From the NCBI RefSeq assembly GCF_046156175.1, contig NZ_JAYLVL010000006.1, positions 1 to 64,000 on the forward strand: DNA of 64,000 nt, written 5' to 3'. Source of the DNA: Lacisediminihabitans sp046156175 (GTDB taxonomy: Bacteria; Actinomycetota; Actinomycetes; Actinomycetales; Microbacteriaceae). Shown here piece after piece: positions 50,107 through 60,014 of the stretch. Position 1 is the first letter of the stretch; each line of letters starts with the position of its first letter. Below the pieces are notes generated by a model. It saw only the letters and a list, made by a program, of their open reading frames with translations, made no database searches and was not told the origin of the DNA. Both the position numbers and the translations under genes were made by a program.

Positions 50107-51468
50107 ATGCCTCGCCCGCAGATTCGGGGGGCACCCAAGCCCCCGAATCCTGCGGCCCGCGCGTCCCGCCACGACGAAGACGCGGCCGTCGAGCGCTCCG
50201 AAGTGCGCGCCGCCGTCATCAGGTTCCTCCTGATCGGGCTGGTCACACTCGTGGTGATCTCCGTGCCGGTTGCGCTGTGGATCCGTGGCCAGGCCGAACG
50301 CTACACCCTGGCGGCGGCTGTCGAGCGAACACACGAAATCGCCGATTACGCGGTCGCCCCCCTCATCACCGACGAACTCCTCGCCGGCGACCCCACCGCC
50401 CGGCGCAGGCTCAATGACCGGCTGGCGCGCTGGGCGGCCGGCAACTACATCCAAAGAATGAAGGTCTGGGATCCCAGCGGGCTGATCCTGTATTCCGATC
50501 TACCGTCGCTGATCGGTCGAACCTATCCGCTCCCCGACTGGAGCTCGGACCTGATCGCTCGGGGCACGGAAAGAGCGTCGTTCGGCACCGAACAGCGACT
50601 CGACAACGAGCAGGATTCCGCTTTGGGAGCGCTTGTCGAGGTGAACGTGAGCGCGATCGGTGCCTCCGGCCAGCCCTTCATTTTCGAGACCTATTTCGAC
50701 GATGAGGCCGTGAGCGCCCAACAGCTCGCACTCGCGCGGGAGATCATCCCCGCGTTCACCCTGTCGTTGCTGGCCCTGCAACTCGCCCAGCTTCTGCCCG
50801 CGATCCGTCTGGCCAAGCGCATCCAGGCCGGTCAGGCATCCCGGCGTCGCCTGTTGCAGCATGCGATTGTGGCCTCCGATCTCGAACGCGGGCGGATCGC
50901 CAGGGAACTCCATGATGAAGTCATTCAGGATCTCGCGGGACTCTCCTACACGTTCGAGGCGGAAGAAGCGCACGGGCCGCCGCGGGAACGCCCCCTTTTC
51001 GGCCGAGCGCGCACAATCCTGCAGCGCAATGTCGGCGCGCTACGGTCGATGACGACGGAACTGTATCCCCCCGACTTCGCGCGGCTGGGTCTCGCCGAAG
51101 CGCTGTCGAGGCTGACCGATCCTCTCATCGACCACGGAATCGAGACCTCCGTGTCCCTGCCCGAGCGGATCGACCTCGACCAGGATCGCGCCGCAATCCT
51201 CTACCGGGTGGCGAGAGAGTCCCTCGCCAACACGATCAAGCACGCCGAGGCCGGCAGCGTCTCGCTCACCGTGAATCAGGATGGCGAGTTCACCAGGCTG
51301 ATCGTGCGCGACGACGGTCACGGCTTCGACCCCGAGCGTCCCTCCCCTGACGGTCATCTGGGACTCCGGATCATGCGGGATACCGTTCACGTCGCGGGAG
51401 GAACGCTCTCCATCACCTCCCGGCCCGGCGAGGGCACCATCGTCGTGGCCGCGCTCGATCGCGCGTAG
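50107..51468 (+). CDS. NarL-type sensor histidine kinase (453 aa)
   Basis: One membrane helix (about 40-60) leads to an extracellular sensor (about 60-215) and a second helix (about 218-238). The HisKA_3 dimerisation domain has the phospho-acceptor His in GRIARELHDEVIQDLAG, and the HATPase domain has the N box RVARESLANTIKHAE and the G box VRDDGHGFDPE with GHLGLRIM. The signal is unknown. The gene converges on the end of the copper/oxidase operon, which makes that operon a possible target, but this is only positional. Confidence 0.93.
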   Translation: MPRPQIRGAPKPPNPAARASRHDEDAAVERSEVRAAVIRFLLIGLVTLVVISVPVALWIRGQAERYTLAAAVERTHEIADYAVAPLITDELLAGDPTARRRLNDRLARWAAGNYIQRMKVWDPSGLILYSDLPSLIGRTYPLPDWSSDLIARGTERASFGTEQRLDNEQDSALGALVEVNVSAIGASGQPFIFETYFDDEAVSAQQLALAREIIPAFTLSLLALQLAQLLPAIRLAKRIQAGQASRRRLLQHAIVASDLERGRIARELHDEVIQDLAGLSYTFEAEEAHGPPRERPLFGRARTILQRNVGALRSMTTELYPPDFARLGLAEALSRLTDPLIDHGIETSVSLPERIDLDQDRAAILYRVARESLANTIKHAEAGSVSLTVNQDGEFTRLIVRDDGHGFDPERPSPDGHLGLRIMRDTVHVAGGTLSITSRPGEGTIVVAALDRA

Positions 51469-51513
51469 CGTCGTCAGTACCGTCCAGGCCCGGCTGAGGC
51501 GGACCGGTTGCCG

Positions 51514-52221
51514 TTAGGGGATGTCGAAGGCGTCGATGTTGAGGGCGCTCGAGCTGCCGAGGCCGTGGGCGGTGCCGTCGAAGTAGACGGACCAGGTGCC
51601 GGCGTTGTAGTAGAGCACGTCCTCGTCTTGAACCGCTCCCAGTCCCGGGACCGTCGTGGTCGCGGCACTGAAGGACAGGTAGAAGTGAGTCGCGTCGACC
51701 CGGACGAAGCCATCGACATTCGCGTTGGCCGGCAGGTTGTAGGGCGCGGCGCTTGCGTCGATCACCCTGCTGTATGCGGTGCCGTTCCAGCTGTAGATGT
51801 CAGCGTCATCCGCGCTGCCCGTCACTCCGGGCGGCAGCGCGTTGCCCAGCACGGAGAAATACAGGGTCGAGCCCGAGACGCTGATCGCATCCACGTCCAG
51901 GTCGTTGTTCCCGCCAAGGCCGTGGGTGCTCCCGTCGAAGAACATCGACCACGAGGTGCCGTTGAAGAACAGTACGTCCTCATCCTCCACGTTCCCGATA
52001 CCGGGGACGTTCACCTGACCGGTGAAGGAGAGGTAGAACTGGTTGGGGCCCACCTGGTCGAAACCGTCGACGTTGGCGGTGCCGGGCAGCTTGTACGGTG
52101 CGATGGTCGCGTCGATGGTCCGGCTGAACGCTGTGCGGTTCCAGTTGTAGATATCCGCGTCGTCGGCGGTGCCGCCCACACCCGGCACGACGCTGTTGCC
52201 GGATGTCGAAAACAACAATGC
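51514..52221 (-). repeat. C-terminal four-unit module of the protease
   Basis: About 235 codons hold repeats of about 60 residues with the pattern WS.YFDG, DxDA, LYFS and DDADIY.WNG. The phase is half a unit, three units, half a unit, as in the other copies at 57004-57708 and 62767-63489. Confidence 0.8.
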
Positions 52222-54561
52222 CGCCTGCACCTGGAGAAGGACGGAGGCACTCGCGCTCCAGTTGCCCGCGGCATCCCGTACCCGAACCATCAGGGTGTAG
52301 CCGCCCTCTTGCCAACTCCTGACGTCGATCGACGAGGACACCGTCCACGGGCCCGTCCCGGTCACCGTCATCGGTATCCCGTTGCCCGCGCCGGGGTCCG
52401 CACCCGTGAACCACTCCGCACGGGTCACCGTGGAGAAGGCATCCTCCGCCTGCGCCGCCACGCTCACGGATGCGGCTCCCGCCGTCGGGTTCGGAGACAC
52501 CGCGACAGTGCCGAGCACCGGCTTGCTCTTGTCGACGAGCAGCGTCGTCATCTCCGTCACACCCCAGTTTCCCGCCGCATCCCGAGCATGCACAAAGAGC
52601 ACGTGGTTACCGTCCGCGAGGGCGCTCACGGTAGCCGCGGGGATCATCGCCTCCAGGCTGGCGGTCGGTGCGCCAGCGGGCGCCGTGGGGACGACAGCCA
52701 TCGCCGTGCCCGTCCCGTCGGCACCCCGGGTGTCCGTGAAGTACTCGGCCTGCGCGATGTTCGAGCCCCCACTCGAGACGTCATCACCGAGAGCACGCAG
52801 GGTGGCGTCGATCGACGCATTGGTGGGACTCGGTGTGATCGACGCAGACCGGGTAACCGGACCGGTGGTGTCTCCCACGGCGGGCGCTGTGATCGTCAGA
52901 GTTCCCGTCGCGGTTCTGCTGATCGCGCCGCTGCTGGCTGTGATGGTGAACGGATGACTGCCGGTGAGAATCTCGGACGTCGTGGTGACCAGCAGCTGCG
53001 AGGCGCTCGAGCCGGCAGGCAGGACGACCGGGGTGAACGTCCAGTCCGCCTCCGTCGCGCCCAGCCCGGACAGCGACAGCGAGATGGATCCGCTGAAGCC
53101 GAAGGCGCGGATGACCTGGACCGGAATGCTCAGGCTCCCTCCGGCGATCGACGTCGCGTCGGGCTGCGTGACAGCTACGCCGAAGTCCTGTTGCGCAAGA
53201 AGCCACTGGTACGCGGCCAGGACATTGACTCGTCCGTTGCCGTAGGCGGTATCGGGTCCCGCAACGCCGAGATCGACGGCGGTCGCCGTGAGTGCGGCCT
53301 GCGCCTGATCGGTGGAGAGTCCCGGGAGCGCGCCGAGCAGCAGCGCCAGCGCGCCGGACGCGCTCGGAGCCGCCATCGATGTGCCAGATGCCGTCTGGTA
53401 CATGCCGTAGAGGTCGGCAGTGCGGATGTTGACGCCGGGCGCGACAACGTCAGGGAACACCCTGGTGCGCCCCCCGCACGTGGATGGCCCGCGACTGCTG
53501 GACGTGTCGATGACGTCCGCACCGGTGACAGCGCCGACGGCCACGGCCTCGGGGTAGTTGGCCGGACTGACGCTGGAGGAAACCCCCGAGCCGTAGTTTC
53601 CGGCGGCGAAGACGGGCAGGATACCGGCCGTGCGCAGCGCTTGGAGGTCGGGTTGGAACGAGAGGTCGCAGCCGGGCCCCGCGCCGATCGACCAGGATCC
53701 GTTCACGATCTGGGGCGCGTCTGCGGTAGTCGGATCGTGATCCGGGTCGAGTGCCCACTGGAATGCCTGATGGATCGCGGTGACGGTCGCCGCCCCCCTG
53801 TCGTTGAAGATCTTCGCCGCAATCCACGTTGCGCCGGGGGCCACCCCGATCGACGTGCCGCCTGCGTCACCGCCGAGGATCGCACCGGTCGTCGCGGTCC
53901 CGTGGCCGGAGAGATCGGTCGGGGTCACGGGATGCTCGCCGTAGGGGTCGAACCAGCCGCCTGCGCCTCCGCGCCATCTGCCCGCGAGGTCGGGATGAGT
54001 GATGTCGACACCGCTGTCCAGGCTCGCGACCACCACGCCCTGCCCGGTTAACCCGAGGTTCCACAGTGCCGGGGCGCTCACCGTGTTGAGGCCGGGTTCC
54101 GGCGCTCCGGAGGACGGAACCACCGCGACCGTATCGGGGGTGATGCTCGCCACCTCTGGGCGGGCCGCCAGCTCCTGGATCACGCCTGCGGTGGCGGTCA
54201 CCGAGATTCCATTGACGACCCACAGGGGTGTGGTCCCTGCCACCTTTCCCTGGGCGGCCCGGGCGCGTAACAGCGCCCGGAGGGGAACCTGAGTGCTGTT
54301 CGCCGTGGCCGTCAACGCCTGGATCGTGCCGTTCAGTCGTTCCGCTCGGTTGGCCCCCTTGACGCGTTTCAGATTGGTCTGCTCCCGCAGGGTGACGATC
54401 ACCGTGGTCATCTCGCCGCGAGGAAGGGTGGCCAGCATCGAGTGGACACCGGCGGATAGCCTGCCGATTCCCGACGGGGTGCTGGTCCGAGCCGACGCGG
54501 CCGGGGCGAGCCCCCCTACGAGAAGAGCGACTAACGCGGTCACGGCGAGGGTCTTCCTCAT
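51514..54561 (-). CDS. Secreted subtilisin-like (S8) protease with Ig-like and repeat-module C-terminus (1015 aa)
   Basis: A Sec signal (about 1-24) and an inhibitor-type propeptide (about 40-145) precede the S8 domain with the triad D182 (SLDSGVDITHPD), H220 (LSGHGTATTGAI) and S395 (ASGTSMAAPSASG), plus the oxyanion Asn in FAAGNYGSG. Ig-like domains follow (about 450-775; two or more repeats ending DAAGNWG/DAAGNWS). Residues about 781-1015 are a four-unit module shared with the cupredoxin protein and the repeat protein of this operon. It is the last gene of the operon, 10 bases after the CopC-CopD gene. It may process or anchor together with the other exported proteins. Confidence 0.9.
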   Translation of the reverse strand: MRKTLAVTALVALLVGGLAPAASARTSTPSGIGRLSAGVHSMLATLPRGEMTTVIVTLREQTNLKRVKGANRAERLNGTIQALTATANSTQVPLRALLRARAAQGKVAGTTPLWVVNGISVTATAGVIQELAARPEVASITPDTVAVVPSSGAPEPGLNTVSAPALWNLGLTGQGVVVASLDSGVDITHPDLAGRWRGGAGGWFDPYGEHPVTPTDLSGHGTATTGAILGGDAGGTSIGVAPGATWIAAKIFNDRGAATVTAIHQAFQWALDPDHDPTTADAPQIVNGSWSIGAGPGCDLSFQPDLQALRTAGILPVFAAGNYGSGVSSSVSPANYPEAVAVGAVTGADVIDTSSSRGPSTCGGRTRVFPDVVAPGVNIRTADLYGMYQTASGTSMAAPSASGALALLLGALPGLSTDQAQAALTATAVDLGVAGPDTAYGNGRVNVLAAYQWLLAQQDFGVAVTQPDATSIAGGSLSIPVQVIRAFGFSGSISLSLSGLGATEADWTFTPVVLPAGSSASQLLVTTTSEILTGSHPFTITASSGAISRTATGTLTITAPAVGDTTGPVTRSASITPSPTNASIDATLRALGDDVSSGGSNIAQAEYFTDTRGADGTGTAMAVVPTAPAGAPTASLEAMIPAATVSALADGNHVLFVHARDAAGNWGVTEMTTLLVDKSKPVLGTVAVSPNPTAGAASVSVAAQAEDAFSTVTRAEWFTGADPGAGNGIPMTVTGTGPWTVSSSIDVRSWQEGGYTLMVRVRDAAGNWSASASVLLQVQAALLFSTSGNSVVPGVGGTADDADIYNWNRTAFSRTIDATIAPYKLPGTANVDGFDQVGPNQFYLSFTGQVNVPGIGNVEDEDVLFFNGTSWSMFFDGSTHGLGGNNDLDVDAISVSGSTLYFSVLGNALPPGVTGSADDADIYSWNGTAYSRVIDASAAPYNLPANANVDGFVRVDATHFYLSFSAATTTVPGLGAVQDEDVLYYNAGTWSVYFDGTAHGLGSSSALNIDAFDIP

Positions 54562-54571
54562 CGTCGGCTCC

Positions 54572-56431
54572 CTATCTTCTTCCCGTTGGGCTGAACTCCT
54601 GGAGCGACGCGGGCTCCACGGCGGGTTCCGGGCGCCGGCGGGCGGTCAGGAGGGCACCGAGGGCCACGGCCAGGAGCAGAACGGCCAGAGCGGACGTCAC
54701 GAGCTGCAGCGGACGGACGGTTTCGGCATCCTCGGCAGGGACGGTCAGCCGGAGCCTGGTGACCGCCGTGGGCAGGCCGTCGCGTTCCAGCGACACGGAG
54801 GCTATCCACGCGCCGGGCCCGGGTTTCACCGTCTCTGCTTCATAGCGTCCCGGCTCGATGCGGTCGAACTGCACCTCGCGTGTGCCGGTCGGGCCGGCGA
54901 GGGCGACCGAGACGGCGCTGACGGGCGCCTCCTCCAGCTTCACGATCGAACGGGATCGGACGATCAAACGGCTCTCGCCCTGCCCGGCGGCCACCTCCTC
55001 GAGCGTGACGAAGAGCCCGTCGACGGTGGCAGTGTGCAACTCCGTCTGCCTCGTCGCTATGGCGATCTCCCGAGCCGTGGGAACCGAGGTGAGCACACCG
55101 GCGGCACCAACGGCAACAGCAAGCACGAACACCTCGGCGGCGACGACGGTGACGAATCGGCGCCGCGAAAGCGGAACCCATCCCGCCGGACGCCGGAGGA
55201 CGCGACCCACCCGGGCCGCCAGAGGCGGATTGACGAGCATCGTGTTGATCGCCGCGAGCGCCAGCGCGACGATGACCAGGACGAGCTTCGCGGCGACGGC
55301 GCCGCCATAGACGGTCGCGGCCACGAAACTCAGGTCGGGGATGTGCAGACCGGCCTCGTAGATGCCCGTCGCCACCAAGACGGCCGTGGCGATAGCGGCC
55401 ATCGGGCCGAAGCTTCGCCAGGCCGATCCCAGGATTCGGGCGCGCGCACCCGGGTGGATGCGCATCATGGGGATCAGGCAGAAGGCGAGTATCGCAAGGC
55501 CGCCGGCCCACACTCCCGCGGCGACGAGGTGGGAAGCGGATGCGACGACAGCCAACGCGGATCCGCTGGGCAGACTCGAGGCGTGACCGGCACACGCCTC
55601 CAGCCCGACGACAGGCGCGAGCGCCAGGGCTGCGATCATCAGCCGCCCTTCGGCTCGGGAGGTGCGAGTCGCCCAGTACACGGTGCCGGCCGCGATCGCG
55701 AGCGCGATCTCCCGGGCAAGCCACAGGTGGCCCCATTCGGTGCCGGTCAGGGTGGCCCAAGTGGTGCCGAACCACTCCCCGAGAGAGCTGCCTCCGCGTT
55801 GAGTGAGGAGAAAGGGGGCGACTGCGCCGGACACGACGGCCACGCCAAGAGCGAGCGCTCCGACGAGGAGAGAACGCCGACGGGGCGAGACGCCCATCTC
55901 GCCCATCGAGCCGAACACTCGACCGGAGACGACCACCGCGCCGATCGCGAGCATGATCGCCGACAGGTCGATCCAGCGGAGCAGCAGTCCGGAAGGATCG
56001 AAGATCCCTCCGGCGGAGGGAGCGATCACCGCGGGCCGCGTGCCGACGCCGAAGACCACCGAACCTTGGGTCGTGTGACCGTCATCGACTGCGAACACCT
56101 TCCAGTCCAGCGCATAGGTCGCCTTCGCGAGCGGTCGTGTGGAGATTCGGACGATGCCCTTGTCATCGGCTTGGGACACGGATACCTCCGTGGCCACCCG
56201 CGCACCGTCGGAGGTGTGGAGCTCGAAGCTGCTGGCCTGGGCGGAGACCGCCTCGGTGAACCAGAGGGTGAAGGTGGATCTGCCGACGGCGATCACGCCC
56301 TCGTTGGGCGGGTCGGATCGCTCGAGCTCACTGTGTGCCCACGCCGGCGTCGCCCCGAACAGAACCAGGACGAAGACGGCCATCAGGATCGCGGTCAGGC
56401 CGCTCGCCCTCCGCAACCAGACGCGGTTCAT
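54572..56431 (-). CDS. CopC-CopD fusion, copper-binding and membrane copper-transport protein (619 aa)
   Basis: After a signal peptide (about 1-32) the CopC domain begins with the copper-ligand His H33 in AHSELERSDPP and carries the second His in VDDGHTTQGS (about 117). The CopD part (about 150-450) has eight or so membrane helices with conserved His/Met-containing segments (ACAGHASSLPSG, SHLVAAGVWAGGLA). A further extracellular domain and a last helix follow (about 455-610). Such YcnJ-like fusions bind Cu(II) outside and move it into the cell. Here the gene is coupled to a cupredoxin cluster (ATGA overlap with the gene before it). Confidence 0.9.
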   Translation of the reverse strand: MNRVWLRRASGLTAILMAVFVLVLFGATPAWAHSELERSDPPNEGVIAVGRSTFTLWFTEAVSAQASSFELHTSDGARVATEVSVSQADDKGIVRISTRPLAKATYALDWKVFAVDDGHTTQGSVVFGVGTRPAVIAPSAGGIFDPSGLLLRWIDLSAIMLAIGAVVVSGRVFGSMGEMGVSPRRRSLLVGALALGVAVVSGAVAPFLLTQRGGSSLGEWFGTTWATLTGTEWGHLWLAREIALAIAAGTVYWATRTSRAEGRLMIAALALAPVVGLEACAGHASSLPSGSALAVVASASHLVAAGVWAGGLAILAFCLIPMMRIHPGARARILGSAWRSFGPMAAIATAVLVATGIYEAGLHIPDLSFVAATVYGGAVAAKLVLVIVALALAAINTMLVNPPLAARVGRVLRRPAGWVPLSRRRFVTVVAAEVFVLAVAVGAAGVLTSVPTAREIAIATRQTELHTATVDGLFVTLEEVAAGQGESRLIVRSRSIVKLEEAPVSAVSVALAGPTGTREVQFDRIEPGRYEAETVKPGPGAWIASVSLERDGLPTAVTRLRLTVPAEDAETVRPLQLVTSALAVLLLAVALGALLTARRRPEPAVEPASLQEFSPTGRR

Positions 56432-56946
56432 TGCTGGGCCACGATGTGCTCGATGCGGGAGTCCCCCATTACCAGCGTCAGTTTGGACCCGGCGTGGATG
56501 GCGTTGTGCGCGTTGGCGAACAGGAAGAAGTAGGTTCCGCCCAGGGTGATTTCCGACGCGTGATGGGGCCGGGAAATGACCATCGTCGCACCGGTATCCT
56601 CAACGACCACGATGGGAAGCAGCTTTTCGTCGTGGATCATCCGATCGGCCTTGTCGGGGTCCACCACCTGATAGCGGAACTCGACGAGTCCCCCTGCCGC
56701 TGTCAGGCCGATCAGGTTGACATCGATCCCGTAGCGGGCGGCCATGCCTTCGGCAGTCACCAGCGTGGTCCCCGCGCGAACGTCTGCCTTCTGCCCCGGC
56801 CACCAGCCCAAGGCGGCACTCGTGCCGCCCCCGACCAGAAGCACAGCCACGAGGCCGATCGCCAGCAACCGCCAGCGGCGGGGTCGCGTCTGATCTCCCT
56901 CGGTCTCGGGCTCAGCGCTCGACTCGGGCATCGTCTCGGTGATCAT
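56428..56946 (-). CDS. Membrane-anchored His-containing extracellular protein (172 aa)
   Basis: The family is not one I can name. The protein has a polar cytoplasmic N-terminus, one membrane helix (about 26-48), and an extracellular part of about 115 residues with several His (MIHDEK, SRPHHASEIT, FANAHNAIHAGSK, RIEHIV) that could bind copper. It overlaps the CopC-CopD start by four bases and follows the large cupredoxin gene, so its role is probably delivery of copper or anchoring of the oxidase. No homologous domain name is claimed. Confidence 0.65.
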   Translation of the reverse strand: MITETMPESSAEPETEGDQTRPRRWRLLAIGLVAVLLVGGGTSAALGWWPGQKADVRAGTTLVTAEGMAARYGIDVNLIGLTAAGGLVEFRYQVVDPDKADRMIHDEKLLPIVVVEDTGATMVISRPHHASEITLGGTYFFLFANAHNAIHAGSKLTLVMGDSRIEHIVAQQ

Positions 56947-57003
56947 GGTGTTTCCCTCTCTTCCGCCCGCCGAACGGGGTTGCCGGCCAGCTGGCGATGT
57001 TTG

Positions 57004-57708
57004 CTAGGGGATGTCGAAGGCGTCGATGTCGAGGTTTCCGGTGGTGAGTCCGTGGGCGGTGCCGTCGAAGTAGACCGACCAGGTTCCCGCGTTGTAGTAG
57101 AGGATGTCTTCGTCCTGCACCGCGCCCAGCACCGGCACTGTTGTGGTGTCTGCACTGAAGGACAGGTAGAAGTGGGTCGCGTCGACCCGGACGAATCCAT
57201 CGACATTCGCGTTGGCCGGCAGGTTGTAGGGCGCGGCGCTCGCGTCGATCACCCGACTGAACGTGGCGCCGTTCCAGCTGTAGATGTCGGCGTCGTCACC
57301 AGCTCCAGAGACCCCCGGAGGCACGGCGGCGTTGTCGGTGGAGAAGTACAGCTGACCCCCGACGACGCTGATCGCATCCAGATCCGTTGCCCTGCTCCCG
57401 GTGAGACCCCGCACACTGCCGTCGAAGTACAGCGACCAGGTGCCCGCGTTGTAGTAGACGACGTCTTCGTCCTGCACGTTCCCGATCCCGGGCACGTTCA
57501 CCTGGTCGGTGAAGGAGAGGTAGAAGTGCGTGGCATCGACCCGGTCGAAACCATCGACATTGGCGGCGCCCGGCAGGGAGTACGGCGCGAGGCTCACGTC
57601 CAAGAGCCGGGCGAAGGCGGTGCCGTTCCAACTGTAGATATCGGCATCGTCGGCCGTTCCACCCACACCGGGCGGGTTGCTGTTGCCGAAGGTGGAGAAC
57701 GACAGAGC
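57004..57708 (-). repeat. C-terminal four-unit module of protein C
   Basis: The module has 234 residues in the same half + three + half arrangement as in the protease. A 44-base stretch (57197-57240) is identical to 51710-51753, showing recent duplication or gene conversion. Confidence 0.8.
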
Positions 57709-59994
57709 CGCCTGCACCTGCACCACCGTGGAAGCGGTCACGCTCCAGTTGCCGGCCGCATCCCGCACCCGCACTGTGAGGGTGCGGGCACCCTCGGCGA
57801 AGCCTCTGACGTCGACCGGCGAAGCCACAGTCCAGGTCGGGCCGGTGCCGGTGACGGTCATCGCTGTGCCGTTGCCGGCCCCCGGGTCGGCGCCGGAGAA
57901 CCACTCGGCGCGAGTGACCGTCGTGCGGCTGTCCGTCGCCTGCGCGGTGAGGTTCACCGAGGTGGCACCCGCGGTCGGGTTCGGAGTCGCCGTCACAGCG
58001 CTGACCACCGGCTTGACCTTGTCGACCACCAGGGTCGTGGTCGCGGTAGCACCCCAGTTGCCCGCGGCATCCTTCGCATGCACGGAGATGCTGTGATCGC
58101 CGTCGGCCAGCAGCGCGACAGTCGCGAGCGGGATCTCGAAGTAGCCGGACTCCGACGCGCTGTCGTACACGCTGTCGGTGGCTCTGACCACGATGCCCGT
58201 GCCGTTCGCGGTGACCGTGTCGATAAAGGCCTCGGCTGCATTGATGGTGCTGTTGACGCCGGCGCCGAGGGGATCGGTCATCGTCGCCACCGTCACCCGC
58301 ACGGCCGAGGGGCTGCCGTTGAAGGCGAGCGTGCCGTTATTGGGTGTCGGCGCCACCACGACTCCAGAGGTGGCGGGGGCCGTCTTGTCGACCACCAGGG
58401 TGATGGCGACCGGCGCGCCCCAGTTGCCCGCGGCATCCTTGCTGTGGATGGAGACAAGGTGGTTGCCTTCGGCAAGGGAGCCGAGGACTCCCGCGGGAAT
58501 CACCGCATCCAGGCTGGCTGTCGGTGCGGCGGTATTCACGGTCATGACCGCTCCCGATCCGTCCGTGCCTACAGCGTCGATGAAGTACTCGCCGTCCGTG
58601 ATGTTCGAGCCGCCCGTTGCGGTGTCATCCCCCGTGGCATGCACGGCGATCAGACGCGACGCCGACCCGTTGGTGAGGCCGGGGGTCAGAGACGGGGACT
58701 TCGAGGTCGGGCCGGTCGCGTCGCCGCCGGTGACCAGTACGGAGCTGAGAACGCCGCGGTTACCGGCAGAGTCCTGCCCCCGGACGTAGAGGACGTGCTG
58801 GCCGGTGGGGATGGTCAGCGACGCCGTGACAGACACGCCTCCGGCGCCGCTGCCCTCCATCGAGGTGCCCGTGCCCGTCACGGTGTCGATGAAGTACTCG
58901 GCGCCCGTGATGCTCGATCCGCCGGTCGTGGTGTCGTCGATGGTGGCCTTCAGGACGCCCGCCGTGTAGGTGACCGCAGTGGTGACCGGTCCGGTGGTAT
59001 CGGATCCGCCGGCAGCGCTCGCAGGGACCGTGACGAAGGTGAGCATTCCGCCGGTACCTGCGCTGGTGCTGTTGTGCAGCAGCAGGCTGCCGTCGTAGAT
59101 CGGCACGCGGGTCACGGCGGTCGTCGCGCCCGGAGCCGTGACGACGGCATCCGCCGTCTGACCCGGGCCGAATGTTTCCGCAACGTAATGACGTGAATAT
59201 GTCAACGGGCTGCCATCGAGAGCGATGACCCTCTGATCGGTGCCCAGCGATGCCAGTGAGTGGTAGCGACTGCCGGCGTTGACGTAGCGCAGCAGTACCT
59301 TGTTGCCCCCGGCCGTCGCCGGGATGGTGTCGGTGTTCGGGTAGGCCTTCCCGTTGATCAGGGAATACCGGGGGGCGTAATTACGCATGTCGAAGGCCGC
59401 CGGGTTGGCGGCGTTGTTCAGTGCCGGATCGATCTCGCTGAGCAGCACGACCGCCTCGTCATCGAAGGTGGTGCTCGCGTCGTAGGCCTGGCCGGCTGTC
59501 GCCGGGCGCACGATCAGTGCGCCATACAGGCCCATCGACACCTGGTGCTGCGCGCCCGGTACCAGGCCCGCTTCGTAGAGGTAGGTGCCGGGTCGGCTGG
59601 CCGTGAAGGTGTACGACCTGGTTGCGCCGGGCGCGGCGCCGGTGCGGTCCGGCACCATTTGCTGGCCTTGGAAGAGCAGCGCGGTGTTCTCGGTCAGCTG
59701 GTTGTGCAGCGTGATCGTGACAGTGTCCCCGACGGTGGCACACAGCGTGGGTCCGGCGGGCTGGGACACGGTTCCCGCAGTGGTGCGGTAGCCCCAGACC
59801 GTCACGTTCTGGCCGGCAATGGTCGTCGACCCCGACACCGCATACAGGTCGCCCGGTGCGGTGCACGCCGCGGTTGCGGCTTGAGCGGTCGTTGCCGGCC
59901 CGAACAGGGCCACCAGTACGGCAAGTCCTCCGGCCGACACCAGCGCGGTGACGAGAGACGAGATCACTTTTTTCATGCTCTTCGGGTGAGACAT
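57004..59994 (-). CDS. Large exported cupredoxin/Ig-like protein C (996 aa)
   Basis: A signal peptide (about 1-39) precedes two cupredoxin-like domains (about 42-325; VTVWGYRTTAGTV, ATVGDTVTITLHNQL, GTYLYEAGLVPGAQHQVSMG). They resemble protein B but lack the His pairs of multicopper oxidases: the usual HxHG and HxH sites read LLFQGQQ and YEAG. Ig-like repeats of the type GAEYFIDTVTGTG and VRVRDAAGNWS fill about 335-760, and the four-unit module is at 763-996. ATG 59994, preceded by GGAGAACA, is chosen. It is probably a structural or scaffolding partner, without enzymatic copper sites. Confidence 0.85.
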   Translation of the reverse strand: MSHPKSMKKVISSLVTALVSAGGLAVLVALFGPATTAQAATAACTAPGDLYAVSGSTTIAGQNVTVWGYRTTAGTVSQPAGPTLCATVGDTVTITLHNQLTENTALLFQGQQMVPDRTGAAPGATRSYTFTASRPGTYLYEAGLVPGAQHQVSMGLYGALIVRPATAGQAYDASTTFDDEAVVLLSEIDPALNNAANPAAFDMRNYAPRYSLINGKAYPNTDTIPATAGGNKVLLRYVNAGSRYHSLASLGTDQRVIALDGSPLTYSRHYVAETFGPGQTADAVVTAPGATTAVTRVPIYDGSLLLHNSTSAGTGGMLTFVTVPASAAGGSDTTGPVTTAVTYTAGVLKATIDDTTTGGSSITGAEYFIDTVTGTGTSMEGSGAGGVSVTASLTIPTGQHVLYVRGQDSAGNRGVLSSVLVTGGDATGPTSKSPSLTPGLTNGSASRLIAVHATGDDTATGGSNITDGEYFIDAVGTDGSGAVMTVNTAAPTASLDAVIPAGVLGSLAEGNHLVSIHSKDAAGNWGAPVAITLVVDKTAPATSGVVVAPTPNNGTLAFNGSPSAVRVTVATMTDPLGAGVNSTINAAEAFIDTVTANGTGIVVRATDSVYDSASESGYFEIPLATVALLADGDHSISVHAKDAAGNWGATATTTLVVDKVKPVVSAVTATPNPTAGATSVNLTAQATDSRTTVTRAEWFSGADPGAGNGTAMTVTGTGPTWTVASPVDVRGFAEGARTLTVRVRDAAGNWSVTASTVVQVQAALSFSTFGNSNPPGVGGTADDADIYSWNGTAFARLLDVSLAPYSLPGAANVDGFDRVDATHFYLSFTDQVNVPGIGNVQDEDVVYYNAGTWSLYFDGSVRGLTGSRATDLDAISVVGGQLYFSTDNAAVPPGVSGAGDDADIYSWNGATFSRVIDASAAPYNLPANANVDGFVRVDATHFYLSFSADTTTVPVLGAVQDEDILYYNAGTWSVYFDGTAHGLTTGNLDIDAFDIP

Positions 59995-60014
59995 TGTTCT
60001 CCACACCTTCCTGG

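Noticed and set aside
51508..54051. Plus-strand 847-codon frame
   Set aside because: It is antisense to the S8 protease. Its long openness comes from the repetitive GC-rich coding strand opposite.
56335..59196. Plus-strand 953-codon frame
   Set aside because: It is antisense to the 172-aa gene and protein C and has a shadow composition rich in Arg, Gly and His.
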